From: Mucilaginibacter sp. dw_454
GTDB taxonomy: Bacteria > Bacteroidota > Bacteroidia > Sphingobacteriales > Sphingobacteriaceae
Length of the DNA: 64,000 nucleotides
Direction: 5' to 3'
Assembly (NCBI RefSeq): GCF_018449775.1
Contig: NZ_JAAVVB010000005.1
Location: 1-64,000 of the forward strand
Below the pieces are notes generated by a model, which saw only the letters and a list, made by a program, of their open reading frames with translations, did not search any database and was not told the origin of the DNA. Below, one piece after another: positions 32,512-42,204 of this stretch; positions within the stretch are counted from its first letter, which is position 1; every line of letters starts with the position of its first letter. The position numbers and the translations under genes are program-made.

Positions 32512-34611
32512 ATGCCTGTTTTAAAATATTTGAAAGCCATTGGCTTGTCTTGTATCGTGTCGCTAGTTTTTTCCGGCGCAGGGATCGCCCAAACCGTCAG
32601 CCTGCAAGGCTTGAACCGCAAAAGTGGTGTTGTAATTGCGCAGAAAGCATCAACACTGGAATTGACCTGGCCGACAGGCAATGCAGAGCACGGCCGCGTT
32701 GTGTTTGATTTAAACCAAAGCAATCCGCTGTTTAAAAGCATACAAGTAACGTCGGCAGGCAAATACAAAGAGGTTGCTGCCAATCTTGATCCGCAGTTTA
32801 TATTAACCATTGGCAAGCGCGATCTGATCTCGCAAAACGGCTGGAACATTTTTTTTGATCGCGTGCCGCAAAAGCCTTTTAAATCTTACAATGTCGATTT
32901 TGATAAAGGCAAGGCATCGGTAAAAACCGAAGGCTCGCGAACAATTGTGAGTATCGAGGGCATCAGCTCGCATAACTTTAGCGGGCACCTGGAGGTTACT
33001 TTTTATAACGGCAGCCCAATGTTTAACGTGGCCGCTGTAATGTCAACAGAAATCGATTCGACCGCTATTTTGTATGATGCCGGGCTGATCAGCAAAAAAC
33101 CAAACTGGAGCAAGATCAGCTGGGCCAAAACTAACGACGAGTTTAATAGCGTTGCCTCAAACGCCGATGACACCGCGCATAACACCGAGGTAAAATACCG
33201 CACCATTATTGGCGAAACAACTAAAGGTAGCCTGGCGGTATTCCCGGCGCCGCATCAATATTTTTATCCTTTGGATGAAGCTTTTAATTTAAAGTTCACC
33301 TGGTACGGTAACAATTATCGCGGGATGTTACCGGGTTATGGCATCGGTATCCGGCAAGATCTGTACGGCGATCATCGGTACGTGCCCTGGTTCAATGCGC
33401 CGCCGGGAACGCAGCAACGGTTAAATTTCTTCTGTATGATTGGCTCGTCAGATGGTAAAAGTCTGTTAGAAAAAGTTAAGCTATTTACGCATGGCGATAA
33501 GTTTATCCCGCTGCCGGGCTACAAAACCATGTCAAGCCATTTTCACAATGAATACACTACACAGGTTTTGCTGAAAAACAAGCCGGTAGAAGCCGAACCG
33601 GAATATGTACGCGTATTTAAAAACCTGGGTGTAAACATTGTACACCTGGCCGAGTTTCATGTCGCCGGCCATCCAAAAGGACCTGACGCCGACCGCCTCA
33701 AGGAGCTGAATAGCCTATTTAAAGAATGCGAAAAGGAATCGCACGGAAATTTTATGCTCTTGCCGGGCGAGGAACCAAACGAGTTTTTTGGCGGCCATTG
33801 GTTGGAGTTTTTCCCTAAACCGGTTTACTGGGTAATGTCGCGCAAAGACGGCGGACCATTTGTAGCAGATGATAGTCGCTATGGTAAGGTGTATCACATT
33901 GGCGACAAAAACGATATGCTGAAATTACTGGAAACCGAAAACGGGCTGGCCTGGACGGCGCATGCGCGCACCAAGGGCTCAACCGGTTTTCCTGACGCCT
34001 ATAAGGACGAGGCTTTTTATAAATCAGATCATTTTAATGGCGCAGCCTGGAAAAACATTCCTGCCGACCTATCAACCGAGCGCATGGGCAAACGCATTTT
34101 TGATTTAATGGACGATATGAACAACTGGGGCCTTAAAAAGAAAGTACTGGCCGAATCGGATATTTTCAGCATTACCGAGGAAAATGAAATGTATGCGCAC
34201 GTTAATGTAAATTATCTTAAATTAAATGCTTTACCTGCATTTAAAAATGGTTGGCAGCCTATATTAAATGTGTTAAAAGGCGGTAATTTCTTCTCTACTA
34301 CCGGTGAGGTGCTGATCCCGGATTTTAAGGTTAATGGTGCCAATGCCGGCTCAACAATCAAGGTTACGCCGGCCACCAAATCGGCGGTGGACTTTACTGT
34401 GAAATGGACCTTCCCCCTCAACTTCGCCGAACTGGTTACCGGGGACGGTAAAAATGTATACCGCCAAAGAATTAACCTCAGTAATACTACCGCCTTTGGC
34501 GAACAGAAATTCCATATCCCGGTAAATCTGAAAGGCAAAACCTGGATACGTTTAGAGGTTTGGGATGCGGCAGTTAATGGCGCGTTTACACAAACGGTTT
34601 GGGTAAATTGA
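32512..34611 (+). CDS. Large secreted protein with PHP-phosphoesterase-like C-terminal half
   Basis: A 699-residue exported protein with a signal peptide (MPVLKYLKAIGLSCIVSLVF to AGIAQ). Residues about 28-330 look beta-rich (NPLFKSIQVTSAGKY, HLEVTFYNGSPMFNVAAV) and resemble a carbohydrate-binding or jelly-roll part. From about 340 the chain carries motifs reminiscent of PHP metal sites: SSHFHNEY (HxH), AEFHVAGH, LLPGEEPNEFFGGHW and WTAHARTKGS. The remainder (to 699) ends in another beta domain. PHP enzymes hydrolyse phosphate esters with a multi-metal site. The identification is mine, by pattern, and could be wrong. It stands alone between regulatory and kinase genes. Confidence 0.7.
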   Translation: MPVLKYLKAIGLSCIVSLVFSGAGIAQTVSLQGLNRKSGVVIAQKASTLELTWPTGNAEHGRVVFDLNQSNPLFKSIQVTSAGKYKEVAANLDPQFILTIGKRDLISQNGWNIFFDRVPQKPFKSYNVDFDKGKASVKTEGSRTIVSIEGISSHNFSGHLEVTFYNGSPMFNVAAVMSTEIDSTAILYDAGLISKKPNWSKISWAKTNDEFNSVASNADDTAHNTEVKYRTIIGETTKGSLAVFPAPHQYFYPLDEAFNLKFTWYGNNYRGMLPGYGIGIRQDLYGDHRYVPWFNAPPGTQQRLNFFCMIGSSDGKSLLEKVKLFTHGDKFIPLPGYKTMSSHFHNEYTTQVLLKNKPVEAEPEYVRVFKNLGVNIVHLAEFHVAGHPKGPDADRLKELNSLFKECEKESHGNFMLLPGEEPNEFFGGHWLEFFPKPVYWVMSRKDGGPFVADDSRYGKVYHIGDKNDMLKLLETENGLAWTAHARTKGSTGFPDAYKDEAFYKSDHFNGAAWKNIPADLSTERMGKRIFDLMDDMNNWGLKKKVLAESDIFSITEENEMYAHVNVNYLKLNALPAFKNGWQPILNVLKGGNFFSTTGEVLIPDFKVNGANAGSTIKVTPATKSAVDFTVKWTFPLNFAELVTGDGKNVYRQRINLSNTTAFGEQKFHIPVNLKGKTWIRLEVWDAAVNGAFTQTVWVN

Positions 34612-34706
34612 CCTGACAAACTTGTTAGAAGTATGGAATAGCAGAGGTTGTTGCATCTGTATAAAAACTCTTGCTATATTTAGGTAACCAATTGCAATAC
34701 CTTATC

Positions 34707-35360
34707 ATGAAAACACTTTATGCTTTGATGGCGCTGCTTCTTGTTTCGGCAGCAATACGTGCGCAGTCGACCGTTGACAGCGTCGAGATTAAATTTCAAA
34801 AGCTCCTCGACCAAACCGGTATGACCTTCAAAATGCCCGAGGGGTCGGTTAAAATACCAATTGTTAAAAACATGCAAATCCATTATGACTATGCGGTTAG
34901 TTATCCATCCCGCAATATGGAAATACGATATACCATTGTGCCAATGGGTAAGCGCGTTGCAGAATACCAGGAGTTTCAGAAAAAACATGATCCGGGTAGT
35001 TCAATGGCCGACCCGAATAAGATGTTCGAAATATCAGCCATTGTAACCGCTACCAATATGGGAGGCGGTACGCAAGATACCACTATCAAAGGACGAAAAT
35101 TTCCGACCACGGATGTAAAAAACGAGTTTGGCGCGGATATAGGAGGCTTTTTAATGGTGCAAGTAAAAAACAATTCTGCCGGTACCAACTATAAGTTTTG
35201 CAGTATGGTAGCGTTACAAAAAGACAACGTAGCCAACGTCTATATTTTTTTCCTGTGCAACTCAATGCAAGAGTTCGTACAAAACCTGAAAGATCTGGGT
35301 CCCCTGGGTATTTATTATGCACTGCGGTTTAAGCCTGACGAAACGCCATTACAACGGTAG
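34707..35360 (+). CDS. Secreted protein of unknown function
   Basis: A 217-residue exported protein. The start MKTLYALMALLLVSAAIRAQ gives a clean signal peptide; an upstream in-frame ATG (34671) would put 12 extra residues before it and is rejected. The mature part is rich in beta strands (IHYDYAVSYPSRNMEIRYTI, GRKFPTTDVKNEFGADIGGF) with no motif I can name. Its 3' end overlaps the end of the convergent sensor kinase gene by 12 bases. A TATATTTAG box near 34675-34683, with TTG 21 bases before it, may be its promoter. Confidence 0.75.
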   Translation: MKTLYALMALLLVSAAIRAQSTVDSVEIKFQKLLDQTGMTFKMPEGSVKIPIVKNMQIHYDYAVSYPSRNMEIRYTIVPMGKRVAEYQEFQKKHDPGSSMADPNKMFEISAIVTATNMGGGTQDTTIKGRKFPTTDVKNEFGADIGGFLMVQVKNNSAGTNYKFCSMVALQKDNVANVYIFFLCNSMQEFVQNLKDLGPLGIYYALRFKPDETPLQR

Positions 35361-37376
35361 CTCAATATAAAACGTAGTGCCAAAACCAGGAGAGCTTTCA
35401 AACCAAAGCCGTCCGTTATGATTTTCGATGATCCGTTTGGAAATAGATAGCCCTAAGCCAAAGGGCTGCTCGCCTTCGGTGCCTAAGCGTTTAACCGGTG
35501 TAAACATTTCAAAGATCTTATCTTTGTCGGCCTCGGGTATGCCCATGCCGTTATCGGCAATAGCTATGAGGATCTTTCGTTTTTCTGTCAGCGCTTTGAT
35601 GCTTACAAATATCAGCCCGCCCATATAGCTAAACTTAATAGCGTTAACAATTAAATTATTAAATACCCGCCATATCTTTTCATGATTGATGGCAGTAATA
35701 ATTGGCGCGTTATCGCTTTCAAAAGTAATTTCCTGCTTTTTCTCGTTGGCTTTAAATTGTAGTAGTTCAACCGAATCGCGCAGCAACTCTTTAATATCCA
35801 ACTCCTGTTTTACCAGTAGTTCATCCTCATTGGTTAAGCCGGATTTAAGCAGTTCATTGATCATTTCGAGCGAATGAATACCGGTTGTTTCCAGCAGCTT
35901 GAGCATGTGTTTGTTTTCTTCGGATGCTTCGTCTTCAAATATCGCGTTAGCCAAACCAATCATACCTGATAGTGGATTGCGCAAATCGTGCGCCATGATA
36001 CCCATAATACGAATGATATTTTGATTGGCACGCTCCAGCTCTTCTAATGCTTGTTGTTGCTGCTGGTTATGTAAGCGAGTATTTTTGTGGTTCTTGCGGC
36101 TTTCTTTAAGTACCCTGAATACCGATAGACTTATCACTAACAGCAGCACCAATACAACTGTTACGCCAATAATGTACAATTTCTGCACGCGCTGGTTATG
36201 CTCCAGCTCAGCCAACAGGTTTTCGCGTTGAATAGAGTTGAGCTCGCGCTCTACATCCAGCGCGCGTAATTTAGAATTGGTTTTATCCAGCGAATCTTTT
36301 AGCCGGATGTATTTAGCCTGGTATTGGTAAGCATCTTCGGTGCGGTGCTGCGTAAAAAGATACTGTGCATAAAGATTGTTCCATTCAATATTGGGCACCG
36401 GGTTTTCTTTGCCAAACAGATTAAGTAAACGTTTACTTTCGCTAAAGGCTATTGCAGCTTTATCGTATTGTTTGGTTTTTAAATACAACTCTGCCTGCTT
36501 CATAAACGGCGGAATTCGCATCCCATCAACGTCTTTAACCGGGATGGCGATGCAAGCGGTCAGGTATTTTTCAGCCTCGTCCAACTTCCCCTGATTTAAG
36601 GCTAAGCCGCCTAAATTGTCGTATACGACAAAACGTGGCGAGTTGATGGTTTCTTTCGCAATTTTGCCTTCGGCAGCTACTTGATTTATATAGGCGACGT
36701 TCTTTTTGTAGTAGTAAGCGGCGCTGTCATACATCCCCGCCTTTTGATACATTACGCCAATATTATCTAAAGTACCCTGGGTTAAAAAGAAAATTTCTTG
36801 TGCCGATTTATTTTTATGGCAAGCCTGTAGTTCGCGATAACTCTGTACCCAGTAATGGGCCGCAATGGTGTAATTTTGCTGATGAAAATAAATGCCGCCA
36901 ATTCTTGAAGTCAGGTAACCGCCATCACAATCGCGTTTTGTGGCAAGTTTCTTGGCGCTATCATAATACCCTAATGCATTGGCATATTGTTTTTGGCTGA
37001 TGAGCGCGTCGGCTTTAGCCAGCAGGGTGTTGTAGTAGTCCTCCGGGTATTGATCAATATTTACTTTATTGCCAAAAATAGTTAAAGCACTATCTGCATA
37101 AAGCGTAGCGATAGGCCCATTAGTGAAATACATTCTTGACATAAAATTATAATAAGCTACAATTTCAGGGTCGCTGCTTTTAAATAATTTGCGCTGTTTG
37201 TTAAGAATGCTAATCGCTGTGTCTGATTTTCCGACAATTGCAAGACTATCTGCAACTTTTACATATCGCCTTATAATGTCGTTGGTTTGATCTTTTTTAG
37301 AATTACATGCCCAAAAAGCAGAAATGCAGGTCGCGAAAAGCAGGAAGAAGAAACCACGGATTGCACTTATAGACAT
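35349..37376 (-). CDS. Membrane sensor histidine kinase with TPR repeats
   Basis: A 675-residue kinase that senses through an exported TPR domain. The N-terminus (GFFFLLFATCISAFWAC) is a lipobox-like or anchor segment with Cys at 24. TPR-type helices fill about 30-370, a coiled coil leads into a TM helix (LYIIGVTVVLVLLLVISLSV, about 398-417), and then come HisKA with H463 in MAHDLRNPLSG and an HATPase domain (NLIVNAIKFS, IADNGMGIPE, FGLGLSISKRII). No receiver domain is attached. The partner regulator is not adjacent. This TPR-TM-HK layout is common in Bacteroidota. It converges on the preceding gene with 12 bases of overlap. Confidence 0.92.
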   Translation of the reverse strand: MSISAIRGFFFLLFATCISAFWACNSKKDQTNDIIRRYVKVADSLAIVGKSDTAISILNKQRKLFKSSDPEIVAYYNFMSRMYFTNGPIATLYADSALTIFGNKVNIDQYPEDYYNTLLAKADALISQKQYANALGYYDSAKKLATKRDCDGGYLTSRIGGIYFHQQNYTIAAHYWVQSYRELQACHKNKSAQEIFFLTQGTLDNIGVMYQKAGMYDSAAYYYKKNVAYINQVAAEGKIAKETINSPRFVVYDNLGGLALNQGKLDEAEKYLTACIAIPVKDVDGMRIPPFMKQAELYLKTKQYDKAAIAFSESKRLLNLFGKENPVPNIEWNNLYAQYLFTQHRTEDAYQYQAKYIRLKDSLDKTNSKLRALDVERELNSIQRENLLAELEHNQRVQKLYIIGVTVVLVLLLVISLSVFRVLKESRKNHKNTRLHNQQQQQALEELERANQNIIRIMGIMAHDLRNPLSGMIGLANAIFEDEASEENKHMLKLLETTGIHSLEMINELLKSGLTNEDELLVKQELDIKELLRDSVELLQFKANEKKQEITFESDNAPIITAINHEKIWRVFNNLIVNAIKFSYMGGLIFVSIKALTEKRKILIAIADNGMGIPEADKDKIFEMFTPVKRLGTEGEQPFGLGLSISKRIIENHNGRLWFESSPGFGTTFYIELPL

Positions 37377-37411
37377 GATAAATTTAGATAGCTATTGGGG
37401 ACTTGTAAATC

Positions 37412-37419
37412 CAAAGTTA
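37412..37419 (-). promoter_or_regulatory. -7 box of the sensor kinase gene (TAACTTTG)
   Basis: A perfect TAnnTTTG on the minus strand, 36 bases upstream of the ATG. The -33 element is weak. Confidence 0.5.
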
Positions 37420-37496
37420 AAAAATTTTACCTAGCAACCTATAAATCAGTTTTGTAGGATTTGGTATTTATCAATAAACAGGTTTAACTTGGCCAT

Positions 37497-38627
37497 ATGA
37501 ATATCCTGGTAGCTCCTAACGCGTTTAAAAATAGCCTCGATGCTCACCGTGCGGGGGAGGCTATTGCCGAGGGATTAAAACAAAGCAAATTGGATTGCCA
37601 ATGCCGCCTTTTTCCGGTGGCCGATGGTGGCGATGGTACGGGTGAGCTATTGATTAAACATCTAAATGGCGAGAGCATCAGTGTTCCGGTGCATGATGCA
37701 CTGGGCCGGCCCATTAACGCGCACTTTGGCCTGACTGACGATAACCGAACCGCTATAATTGAGATGGCCGATGCCTCCGGACTTCGCCAGCTAAAAACAA
37801 TGGAGCTGGATCCTATGCGGGCCAACTCTTTCGGTACCGGCGAATTGATCAAAGCCGTATTGGATAAAGGCGTAAATGAGATTATAATAGGCATGGGTGG
37901 CTCTGCAACGATAGATGGCGGGGCCGGGATATTGGCCGCGTTGGGGATGAGATTTTATAATCGACAGGGCGAAGAATTAGCGCCCAAGCCCGGAGCTTTG
38001 GTGGATCTCGATCACATCGATACATCAAACTTAGATCAAAGAATTTTAAACAGCGAGATATTGATCTTGTGCGATGTGGATAATCAACTACTCGGCCCGC
38101 AGGGCGCGGCAGCAATGTTTGGTCCACAAAAAGGAGCAATGCCCGATGATGTTGTGACGCTGGAAAAGATGTTGAGCAAGCTTTCAGATATCGCCCTAAA
38201 ACAAACCGGTAAAGATATGTCCACTGTAAAACATAGCGGTACAGCCGGCGGTGCCGCTGCAGGAATGTACGCTTTTTTGAATGCCAAATTGGTAGCGGGC
38301 GCTGACAGTTTTTTAAAGATCACAGACTTTGGAGGCACACTGAAAAATATCGATCTGGTGATAACCGGCGAAGGCAGTATTGATGAACAGACCATACATG
38401 GCAAAGCACCAGCCGCTGTAGCTATGATGGCCAAACAACGAGATATAAAAGTTATCGGCGTTGCCGGTAAAGTACCTTTAGAGCCAACCATCAAACTAAA
38501 TCATTTGTTCGACAAGCTTATTTCTATTAACAAAACGCCTGTTGATTTGGATACCGCGCTTAAGAATACCCGCCAAAATCTTGTTACTATAGGTAAAGAA
38601 ATAGGCGACTATTTAGTCGACGGCTGA
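37497..38627 (+). CDS. Glycerate kinase (GarK/GlxK family)
   Basis: This 376-residue type I glycerate kinase uses ATP to phosphorylate D-glycerate, feeding glycerate from glyoxylate, sugar-acid or serine metabolism into glycolysis. Family landmarks are MNILVAPNAFKNSLDAHRAG at the start, PVADGGDGTGELL (41-53), IIIGMGGSATIDGGAGIL and LVITGEGSIDEQTIHGKAPA. Whether it gives 2- or 3-phosphoglycerate cannot be told. Its end overlaps the convergent TIM-barrel-like gene by 19 bases. The lactate/glycolate permease and hydroxyacid dehydrogenase genes at 45309-48025 may belong to the same pathway. Confidence 0.95.
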   Translation: MNILVAPNAFKNSLDAHRAGEAIAEGLKQSKLDCQCRLFPVADGGDGTGELLIKHLNGESISVPVHDALGRPINAHFGLTDDNRTAIIEMADASGLRQLKTMELDPMRANSFGTGELIKAVLDKGVNEIIIGMGGSATIDGGAGILAALGMRFYNRQGEELAPKPGALVDLDHIDTSNLDQRILNSEILILCDVDNQLLGPQGAAAMFGPQKGAMPDDVVTLEKMLSKLSDIALKQTGKDMSTVKHSGTAGGAAAGMYAFLNAKLVAGADSFLKITDFGGTLKNIDLVITGEGSIDEQTIHGKAPAAVAMMAKQRDIKVIGVAGKVPLEPTIKLNHLFDKLISINKTPVDLDTALKNTRQNLVTIGKEIGDYLVDG

Positions 38628-39859
38628 TTAGTCTTGCTTTTATCGTTCGCGGCCCAGATATCACGAATGGTGTCTTCGTCGCCCTGCCCCGCTGGTACCG
38701 TGCTGCTTGGGTTGTTGGCATAGTACCATTTCTTTTTATCTAGCGGCGATGTTGTTTGGCGGCCGCCCGGCATTTCGACATGGCCATTCGGGTCGGTTTT
38801 CTGTACCCAGTCGAAAGCATAATGCAACCAGTTTTGCCGGTAAGCCATTGGCTGATGCGCAAACCAACTAATCTCATCATACCCCCAAACCCAAATGGTT
38901 AGGCCCGCAGCATGCGCCTGGCTGGGTTGCTTACTTACGCCATAGTTATCAAACTCAACCAGGTAAGGCAAATGCTCGCAGCTCCAGCCGCTTGGCGTTA
39001 TGCCGCCTTTACTGCGAAGAAATAAAGCGTCGGTATGGCCTACTTCCAGTTTGGCTTCTTCGGGTTTGTCGGGTATTTCTTCTATCCGTAACGGGAAGGC
39101 GTGTACATCCATCAATAAATGTCCATCCTTTACAAAACCACCGCTGGGTACGTGCGAGTCGCAGATTACCATTTTGCGGCGGGCATGTTTGTGTGCATAG
39201 TCGCGGATCAGTCCAAGGATCTGGGCATAATGGTCTAGATCCTTGTCATTCTTATTCATCAACTCCACCTGCCCAAAATGCAAGCCCTCTATACCAGCGT
39301 CTATATACGATGCCCCGAGGAAATAGAAAAAAAGTTTGGTTTCAGTTTGGCTCACATCAGGCACCGAGCCACGTCCCCACTGACCTTTAAACTTGCCATC
39401 AGGATACAGCATCGCGTCATAATTAAAATTACGATGCTCGACCGGCAAATTCAACGCTTTAAAGGCCCAATCGGGCACCGGCAATTGGTTTACTTCGGGA
39501 GTAACAATTTCAAAAATGCAGGCTTGTAAAATAATATCAGGGTCAACCGCGTGCACTCTGGCAGCTAAGTCTTTTTCCTTGATCAGGTTATTCGGGATAT
39601 CTCCTTCCTGCCCCCACTGGCAAACGGCGCGGCCAATAAACTTGGGGCCGACATTTTTAATCATCCGCAGGTTATCATTAAAATCGCCTTGGCCAATAAG
39701 CAGGCTTTGCATAGTTATTGCCCGGTCCAGATAGTTTTCTAATACCTCGCGCGATATTTTGCCTTTGAACTTGTAATCGAGTGATTTGACTGGCGGCTTT
39801 GCGAAAACAGCAGCGCTAAACAAGCAAATAATGGTAAGCAGATTGCGAATTGATCTCAT
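38609..39859 (-). CDS. Secreted protein with TIM-barrel-like features, function unknown
   Basis: A 416-residue exported protein with a signal peptide MRSIRNLLTIICLFSAAVFA. The longer frame from 39928 runs through a C/G-rich palindrome and is not used. Strand-loop motifs suggest a glycosidase-like barrel: FIGRAVCQWGQEGD, DPDIILQACIFEIVTPEVNQ, GIEGLHFGQVELM with a Gln-Glu pair, KMVICDSHVPSGG, and LTIWVWGYDEISWF. I know related Bacteroidota proteins only as hypothetical. It lies just downstream of the GH92 gene on the same strand, so it may act on the same glycan. The C-terminal tail is Pro/Ser/Thr-rich. Confidence 0.75.
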   Translation of the reverse strand: MRSIRNLLTIICLFSAAVFAKPPVKSLDYKFKGKISREVLENYLDRAITMQSLLIGQGDFNDNLRMIKNVGPKFIGRAVCQWGQEGDIPNNLIKEKDLAARVHAVDPDIILQACIFEIVTPEVNQLPVPDWAFKALNLPVEHRNFNYDAMLYPDGKFKGQWGRGSVPDVSQTETKLFFYFLGASYIDAGIEGLHFGQVELMNKNDKDLDHYAQILGLIRDYAHKHARRKMVICDSHVPSGGFVKDGHLLMDVHAFPLRIEEIPDKPEEAKLEVGHTDALFLRSKGGITPSGWSCEHLPYLVEFDNYGVSKQPSQAHAAGLTIWVWGYDEISWFAHQPMAYRQNWLHYAFDWVQKTDPNGHVEMPGGRQTTSPLDKKKWYYANNPSSTVPAGQGDEDTIRDIWAANDKSKTNQPSTK

Positions 39860-39886
39860 GATTAAAAATGCTATGTCATTTAAAAG

Positions 39887-39905
39887 CCCTCCCCCTCGGG
39901 GAGGG
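39887..39905. repeat. CCCTCCCC/GGGGAGGG hairpin
   Basis: CCCTCCCC (39887-39894) pairs perfectly with GGGGAGGG (39898-39905). TTGGGAGGGG follows directly. It lies in the 56-base gap between the GH92 gene and the downstream gene and may be a relic of a CCCTCTC-type element or a processing site. Confidence 0.7.
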
Positions 39906-39915
39906 TTGGGAGGGG

Positions 39916-42204
39916 TCATATCCCCCACTTCTTATTGGGCGTCGACCCCATAACAAACTCCAAAATCCCGCCCTGCAATATTTGCTCATGCTGGATATAA
40001 CACTTGTTATAAGGTTTGCCATTTAACCTGGCCGACTGGATATAAACATTAGCCGGCGAATTATTTTTAGCGACTATAGTGAACACCTTACCCGTAGCGC
40101 CTGCACGGATAGCTACGCGACTAAACGTCGGACTAAATAACTCATACCGCGGATCGCCGGGCGTAGCTTGATGCAGCCCGCTTGCCGCCAGCACATACCA
40201 GGCCGACATCTGGCCAACATCCTCATTACCTACCAGTCCGTTAACTCCGGTTGTATAAGCATTATTGCAGATTTTACGCACCCACTTTTGTGTAAGCCAC
40301 GGAGTGCCTAATCGGTTAAACATAAAAGGCACTAAATGCACGGGTTCATTGGCTTGGTTGTAATAGTCGTTCCAGTTAAAGTTATCGGGAGTGTTCTCAA
40401 AGAACGAATTCAGGTCGGCAATGGTTTTTTCGCGACCGCCAAGCAATTTGGCGAGGCCATCAATATCATGCGGAACGAACCAGCCCTGCTGGTAAGGATT
40501 GCTTTCTACAGAACCGTAGTTTTGCTGCAGCCTGCCGGTCTTTGGCCAAGGCTCCCAGGTACCGTCAGCTTTTTTAGGGCGGAACCAGCCTTTTTCGGGG
40601 TCGAAGATCTTTTTGTAGGTCTGCGCACGCTCTGCATATAATTGTACATCTTCAGGATGTCCTAACCAACCAGCCAGTTGCGATTGACACCATTCGTCAA
40701 AACCATATTCTAAAGTAGTCGAGATATCCATTGCTTTGCGATCAGGGGTATTGCCAAACTTCTCCACCGAGTTACGTGAATACTTGTAAGCTTTTTGAAG
40801 ATCGTAATTGCGGATACCTTTAACATAGGCATCGGCAATTACCGGAATAGCCGGGTTGCCTACCATACAACCTGAATAAGCATTCAAAAACTCCCATCGC
40901 TCCAGGTAACCTTCTCCGCTTTGATCGGCCAGCTCAACCAACGAGTTGATCATGTCGCTTACAATATTTGGATTAATGATAGTTTGCAGCGGAAACTGAC
41001 TCCTGAAAACATCCCAGCCACTAAATACCGAACGTTTAACAAATTTTGTGGTATGATGCGTTTTCATATCGCCGCCCATGTAAGCGCCATCAACGTCGGC
41101 GGTAGCACGTGGGTCTATCATGGTATGATACAGGGCAGTATAGAACACCGTTTTCTGTGCTTCAGTTCCGCCGGCAATGCTGATCTCCGAAAGGCTTTTA
41201 TTCCAGGCGGCTTTGTTTTTGCTACGCACACCCTGAAAATCCCAGGCGGGTATTTCTGTGTTTAGATTTAGGCGCGCACCGTCAATACTCGAAAAGGAAA
41301 TGCCACTTTTTAACAATACTACTTCTTTATCAGCAGTAGCGAAATCAGTATAAAAGCCAAGATGCTTGCCTTGTAGCTCAGTGAATTTAGAGATAATGTT
41401 TGCCTTCGCTACCAAAGAATCATATTTCAGGCTGGTCACACTTTCGCTTCTGCGCGATATGCCTGCCGGAATATCTGCCGACCAGGCACCGTAGTTTTTA
41501 AATGGCTTGCTAAACTGTGCATAAAAGTAAACGGTGTAATTGGCTTTGCCGGCGCCATCGCCCCAGCCGCCACCTTCAGGCGGACATTTCATCCAGCCCT
41601 CGATGGTGTGATCATCAACTACCTTGATATATTGCTCGGTCGAAGTTCCGCCCACCCGGCGCGCCAAATCTATCTGGATACGAGACTCTTTGTTTTGCGG
41701 AAAGGTAAAACGCATAATGCCGCTATGTGGTGCCGCGGTCATTTCGGCGCGTACTTTATAATCGGTCAGTGTAGCAGCATAATAGCCTGCTTTTGCTACT
41801 TCATCTTTCTTGCTATAATGTGAGCGGTAGCCTGGCAATTCTTTGTGTCGCCCGGCTATGACATGCATGGGGCCTGTTGTTGGCGTAACCAGGAAATTAC
41901 CCAGGTCGCCATACCAGCCAATACCACTCATCTGAGTAAAGGCAAAGCCCTCGATATAGTTCATTTCATAGCTATAACCGGGGCCATTATCGCCGCCGGT
42001 AATGGTATTGGGACTGATCTGTACTAATCCGAAAGGCGTAGCCGCACCCGGGAAGGTTTTGCCTAAGCCATGTAAAACGCCGGCCGCTTCTGCGCTGGTG
42101 CTGGCACCTATAAACGGGTCGACATAATCGGCAGGAGTTTTGGTTTGTGCCGACAATTGCGTTGCGCAGGCCAAAGCCAGGGCGCAAAATATCAATCTTT
42201 TCAT
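39916..42204 (-). CDS. GH92 family exo-alpha-mannosidase
   Basis: A 762-residue exported glycoside hydrolase (signal peptide MKRLIFCALALACATQLSAQ) of family GH92, calcium-dependent exo-alpha-mannosidases that trim N-glycans and yeast mannan. Family features are VDPFIGASTSAEAAGVLHGL near 28, PGAATPFGLVQISPNT, the RVGGTSTEQYI region, and the late GNEDVGQMSAWYVLAASGL with its catalytic acid Glu. The family's substrate linkage (alpha-1,2, -1,3, -1,4) cannot be told. It is upstream of the TIM-barrel-like gene (56-base gap). No SusCD pair is in the window. Confidence 0.95.
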   Translation of the reverse strand: MKRLIFCALALACATQLSAQTKTPADYVDPFIGASTSAEAAGVLHGLGKTFPGAATPFGLVQISPNTITGGDNGPGYSYEMNYIEGFAFTQMSGIGWYGDLGNFLVTPTTGPMHVIAGRHKELPGYRSHYSKKDEVAKAGYYAATLTDYKVRAEMTAAPHSGIMRFTFPQNKESRIQIDLARRVGGTSTEQYIKVVDDHTIEGWMKCPPEGGGWGDGAGKANYTVYFYAQFSKPFKNYGAWSADIPAGISRRSESVTSLKYDSLVAKANIISKFTELQGKHLGFYTDFATADKEVVLLKSGISFSSIDGARLNLNTEIPAWDFQGVRSKNKAAWNKSLSEISIAGGTEAQKTVFYTALYHTMIDPRATADVDGAYMGGDMKTHHTTKFVKRSVFSGWDVFRSQFPLQTIINPNIVSDMINSLVELADQSGEGYLERWEFLNAYSGCMVGNPAIPVIADAYVKGIRNYDLQKAYKYSRNSVEKFGNTPDRKAMDISTTLEYGFDEWCQSQLAGWLGHPEDVQLYAERAQTYKKIFDPEKGWFRPKKADGTWEPWPKTGRLQQNYGSVESNPYQQGWFVPHDIDGLAKLLGGREKTIADLNSFFENTPDNFNWNDYYNQANEPVHLVPFMFNRLGTPWLTQKWVRKICNNAYTTGVNGLVGNEDVGQMSAWYVLAASGLHQATPGDPRYELFSPTFSRVAIRAGATGKVFTIVAKNNSPANVYIQSARLNGKPYNKCYIQHEQILQGGILEFVMGSTPNKKWGI

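Noticed and set aside
38992..39390. 132-codon + strand frame within the TIM-barrel-like gene
   Set aside because: It is antisense to a coding gene with a signal peptide; the product has no recognisable features.
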